Below, in pieces: positions 61,826-64,000 of a DNA stretch of 64,000 nucleotides. Origin of the DNA: Halobacillus salinarum (GTDB taxonomy: Bacteria; Bacillota; Bacilli; Bacillales; Halobacillaceae). Below the pieces are notes generated by a model, which saw only the letters and a list, made by a program, of their open reading frames with translations, was not told the origin of the DNA and searched no databases. Where the stretch lies: positions 434,001-498,000 of the forward strand of contig NZ_CP095073.1 of assembly GCF_022919095.1 (NCBI RefSeq), written 5' to 3'. How positions within the stretch are numbered: the first letter of the stretch is position 1; each line of letters opens with the position of its first letter. Both the position numbers and the translations under genes were made by a program.

Positions 61826-61918
61826 TTCCTTGAAGGAGGCGATTGTTCGATAAGAGCAATCGCTTTTTTACTTTCGGGCAGGATTGCAGAAGACTCCATT
61901 TCGAGATAAAGCAACAAA
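61826..61918. repeat. Dispersed repeat copy J (with inverted box)
   Basis: GGCGATTG-TTCGATAAGAG-CAATCGC followed by six T forms the second stem and a terminator. Further on CGGGCAGGATTGCAGAAGACT matches copy A, and its opposite strand reads ATCTCGAAATGGAGTCTTCT, the box in reverse. The copy is thus composite. Confidence 0.8.
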
Positions 61919-61997
61919 TTGAATGCTCAACTCATTTGGAATTATTTGGATTATTGATGGTATAGTTACTATAAGAATAAAAATGGAGGGGTATTCT

Positions 61998-62186
61998 GTG
62001 GGTGCCTTTACAGTTTTTCTGATTGTGATATTAGCGGTAATAGTCGATTTCTTTTGGTTGGACGTAGACCGGAAGCGTTGGGGTTGGATGAAAAATTGGA
62101 CGAAATTTCACAGAGGAGTATTCTTTTCTGGCTTTGTCATTGTATCAGTATTAATTTACATTGGGTTAAGCCTTCAATTTTTATAA
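61998..62186 (+). CDS. Small two-helix membrane protein
   Basis: 62 residues from GTG (MGAFTVFLIVILAVIVDFFW) six bases after GGAGGGG; the longer frame from 61923 has no binding site. Two transmembrane helices flank a basic, Trp-rich loop (DVDRKRWGWMKNWTKFHRG). Similar short membrane proteins are common in Bacillaceae without known function. Confidence 0.65.
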   Translation: MGAFTVFLIVILAVIVDFFWLDVDRKRWGWMKNWTKFHRGVFFSGFVIVSVLIYIGLSLQFL

Positions 62187-62282
62187 CTCTTTCAGTATGG
62201 GGAACTACCTTCGGACGGGTATTTATGTTCAGATAAGTGGGGTAGATATCCTTCATGCTTAAGCATGATGGGGAGGGGTTGG

Positions 62283-62930
62283 ATGAAAAAAGCGCTGAAA
62301 TGGATGTTCATCGTTCTTGGATGTGTCATAGGGGTTATCGGCTTTTTTGTAATTGCTTTTATCGTGGGAATGACACCGGATAAGGATGAAGAAGCAAAGG
62401 TTACAGCGAAAGCAGAAGAATATCTGAAAGCGGAATATTCGGATCAAATGGAAATTTACGATACGCTTTATGACAATATGGGGAATTTTGGATTTGAATA
62501 TGCGGCCAAGGCAGCAAACTATTATAATCATGTATCTTTTCTCGTGTACGAGGATAGTGAAACAGGGAAAATGGTCGATGATTATGCGGTAAGCTATTTC
62601 GAGGAAGAGCTGCAAGAGGCTATTGTGGACGATGTAGAAAAGCGATTTAGAAATGCAGGGATGATTGTTGCCGATTATAAACAGACGGCTGCCGCAAGAA
62701 AATACCTAGGTGAGACGGATTTACCAGAAATTAAAGATTTAGATGTGGCACCTACACTTTCGATTTGGATGGACCGAGGGAAAGAGGATGGAGATAAGCA
62801 AAAAATGAAGGAAATCATCGACATCTTGAAAAAAGACATTCATTTGCCCCAAGTGAAGGTCATGATCCATTATTACGCAGCTTCAGGTGATGGAACGATA
62901 TCGATGGCATACGGAACAAAAGAAGAATAG
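62283..62930 (+). CDS. Membrane-anchored extracytoplasmic protein, unknown
   Basis: 215 residues from ATG (MKKALKWMFIVLGCVIGVIG) after GGGGAGGGG. One N-terminal membrane helix; the remainder is an acidic mixed alpha/beta domain (EEYLKAEYSDQMEIYDTLYD, VEKRFRNAGMIVADYKQ, VKVMIHYYAASGDGTIS). No family recognised. More balanced in base use than the neighbouring cassettes. It may belong with the small membrane protein upstream. Confidence 0.7.
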   Translation: MKKALKWMFIVLGCVIGVIGFFVIAFIVGMTPDKDEEAKVTAKAEEYLKAEYSDQMEIYDTLYDNMGNFGFEYAAKAANYYNHVSFLVYEDSETGKMVDDYAVSYFEEELQEAIVDDVEKRFRNAGMIVADYKQTAAARKYLGETDLPEIKDLDVAPTLSIWMDRGKEDGDKQKMKEIIDILKKDIHLPQVKVMIHYYAASGDGTISMAYGTKEE

Positions 62931-63020
62931 ATGGATAAGCAGAAAAGTTCCACTTATTATTTATTCTTGGTTGATTATTCACTAACAAGGCAGTTTGGTG
63001 AAATAAGAAGGATATAAAAA

Positions 63021-63329
63021 TTGAGAGGATTGATGACTGATAAAATGGCAATTTTTATAGGGTATGTAATTGCACTTATAGGTGCAATTGCAGCATTTCT
63101 TTTAAGCGTAGAAAAAACAAAAAATAAAAAATATAAGGTATGGGGCATTGCTCTTATGGTACCAATTTCACCATCTTTAGCTTTTTCCATAGGAATAACC
63201 TACTCATTCATTGTAGAAGATCCTTGGGCAGCATTGATAATGTGGTATATTTTCCCCTTTCTTTTCATCATCGGACTCGTTATGTTAATGGTTGGTATTT
63301 TCAAGAAAGAGGAAACAAAAATAGTTTGA
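63021..63329 (+). CDS. Small three-helix membrane protein
   Basis: 102 residues with TTG start after AAGAAGGA; ATG at 63033 is an alternative. Three hydrophobic helices (about residues 9-29, 41-63 and 70-93) and a basic tail. No family recognised. Confidence 0.6.
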   Translation: MRGLMTDKMAIFIGYVIALIGAIAAFLLSVEKTKNKKYKVWGIALMVPISPSLAFSIGITYSFIVEDPWAALIMWYIFPFLFIIGLVMLMVGIFKKEETKIV

Positions 63330-63385
63330 GATCTTCAACTAAAGAGTGCGTTAGGTGAAGATCAACTCGAAAGTATCTCGTGAAA
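63326..63385 (+). repeat. Dispersed repeat copy K
   Basis: GATCTTCAACTAA-AGAGTGCG-TTAGGTGAAGATC forms a hairpin with one bulge on each arm, followed by AACTCGAAAGTATCTCG. It combines the CTTCAACTAA part of copy B with an inverted box as in copies A and J. Confidence 0.65.
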
Positions 63386-63390
63386 CGGGG

Positions 63391-63428
63391 CGAAAGCTGA
63401 AGATCGTATTAATGGTCTTCAGCTTTTC
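63391..63428 (+). terminator. Terminator-like hairpin before the hydrolase
   Basis: AAAGCTGAAGA pairs with TCTTCAGCTTT and is followed by T residues. Confidence 0.75.
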
Positions 63429-63549
63429 CTTAATTTAAGCGCCAGGCTCTTTTATTTATTAAGCCAAGATTGTGTATATTTTTCTATTGACTAAACGTTC
63501 ATTCAACAGTAAAATGAGGTTCAATACTAAAACATGGAGGGACCTCTCA

Positions 63550-64000
63550 ATGGATTTGCATTACGAGGTTAATGGTAACGGTTACCCTGTCGTTCTTCTT
63601 CACAGTGGGGGCGCTGATTTACGGGACTGGACATTCGTTGCGCCACTTTTATCAAAACATTACAGGGTGGTTCGTTTTGATGGACGCGGGGCTGGAAAAT
63701 CACCGGACCCAGAGGGTGATGTGAACTGTGTGGAAGAATTAAGGAAGCTCCTTGACCATTTGAACATTCATTAGGCTGCCTTAATCGGGCATTCGATGGG
63801 TGGACAGATTGCTACCGACTTTTCTTTGGAATATCCGGAATACGTTTCGGATTTGGTTCTAATCGCCCCGTCTCTAACGGGCTTTAACTATTCAGTGGAG
63901 TTTCTGGAATACATGAATAAGGTAAGCGCTGCTGCACCAGATATTAATAATATGATAAAAGTTTCACAAAGTGCACCGTCCTATCGTATTGTCCAGTCTA
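63550..64000 (+). pseudogene. Alpha/beta hydrolase with an in-frame stop codon (partial at window end)
   Basis: From ATG (MDLHYEVNGNGYPVVLLHSG) after GGAGGG, an alpha/beta-hydrolase begins with oxyanion segment LLHSGGADLRDW and FDGRGAGKSPDP. After DHLNIH comes TAG (63772-63774), then the same frame resumes with the nucleophile elbow AALIGHSMGGQIATDF and stays open to the window end (LVLIAPSLTGFNYS). The stop replaces a codon that would be Gln or Lys by one base. So it is an inactivated gene, a sequencing error or a read-through case. The catalytic Ser in GHSMG is downstream of the stop. Confidence 0.85.

Noticed and set aside
51600-64000. A true integron with an integrase gene
   Set aside because: No tyrosine recombinase is encoded in the window and the repeats do not show the standard attC boxes; only a cassette-like arrangement is claimed.
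1-64000. CRISPR array, tRNA or rRNA genes
   Set aside because: No regularly spaced identical repeats and no recognisable tRNA cloverleaf or rRNA segments were seen by eye; a short tRNA could still be missed without a scan.

Overview
The window looks like the chromosome of a Gram-positive endospore-former relative (Bacillaceae, possibly a Halobacillus/Virgibacillus-type genus). Reasons: strong AGGAGG-type ribosome binding sites, frequent TTG and GTG starts, an RlmH/OrfX-type rlmH, a YxlEFG-like ABC operon, LmrA/LmrB-like TetR+DHA2 genes and malate:quinone oxidoreductase. Housekeeping stretches are roughly balanced in G+C. Two stretches (about 5.4-15.1 kb and about 51.6-64 kb) are visibly AT-rich and look acquired. 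The species call is inference.

Layout. 0-2.8 kb: end of a LacI regulator, a glycogen-debranching-type glucosidase and rlmH. 2.8-15.2 kb: a 12.4-kb island bounded by a 16-bp direct repeat whose left copy is the last codons of rlmH. This is the arrangement of staphylococcal cassette chromosome (SCC) elements, but no ccr recombinase gene is present. Its cargo is a complete type I restriction-modification system, a downstream set of unknown genes and a minus-strand trio of unknown genes. 15.3-19.7 kb: an XRE-TPR regulator with a YxlEFG-like transporter operon, then a tRNA-dihydrouridine synthase. 20.1-23.0 kb: an isolated phage-type replication module (DnaD-like organiser, G39P-like loader, DnaB-like helicase). 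23.2-29.5 kb: a tightly overlapping three-gene operon (DUF6361-like, double-HKD phospholipase-D fold, large SF2 helicase), a good candidate for an undescribed or little-described defence system. 29.8-51.5 kb: mostly ordinary chromosomal genes (mqo, DinB-fold protein, TetR/DHA2 efflux pair, acetyltransferases, lipoproteins, aldo/keto reductase plus SDR, GrpB family, MerR/SDR pair, streptothricin-acetyltransferase-like gene, sigma factor with a repeat-domain partner, TetR plus two-gene ABC exporter).

51.6-64 kb: an AT-rich stretch of small, mostly one-gene units (zinc ribbon, GrpB, P-loop kinase, methyltransferase/LysR pair, acetyltransferases, a phosphotransferase, micro-membrane proteins). 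Most plus-strand units are preceded by a copy of a degenerate repeat of about 60 bp. The repeat has a CTTGA-NN-TCAAG dyad, an AAGTCTT box and a second, longer stem-loop. Eleven copies or part-copies are listed. This resembles a gene-cassette-like or repeat-driven accumulation region, or a shared leader. A DUF1883 + CHAT-protease pair lies inside it.

Three genes carry apparent single-base lesions (a GNAT gene, a MerR gene and an alpha/beta hydrolase at the right edge). One TetR gene appears to start at ATT, and a CxxC-20-CxxC zinc-ribbon gene has no standard start codon before its first cysteine. No tRNA, rRNA, CRISPR array or intact transposase was recognised.
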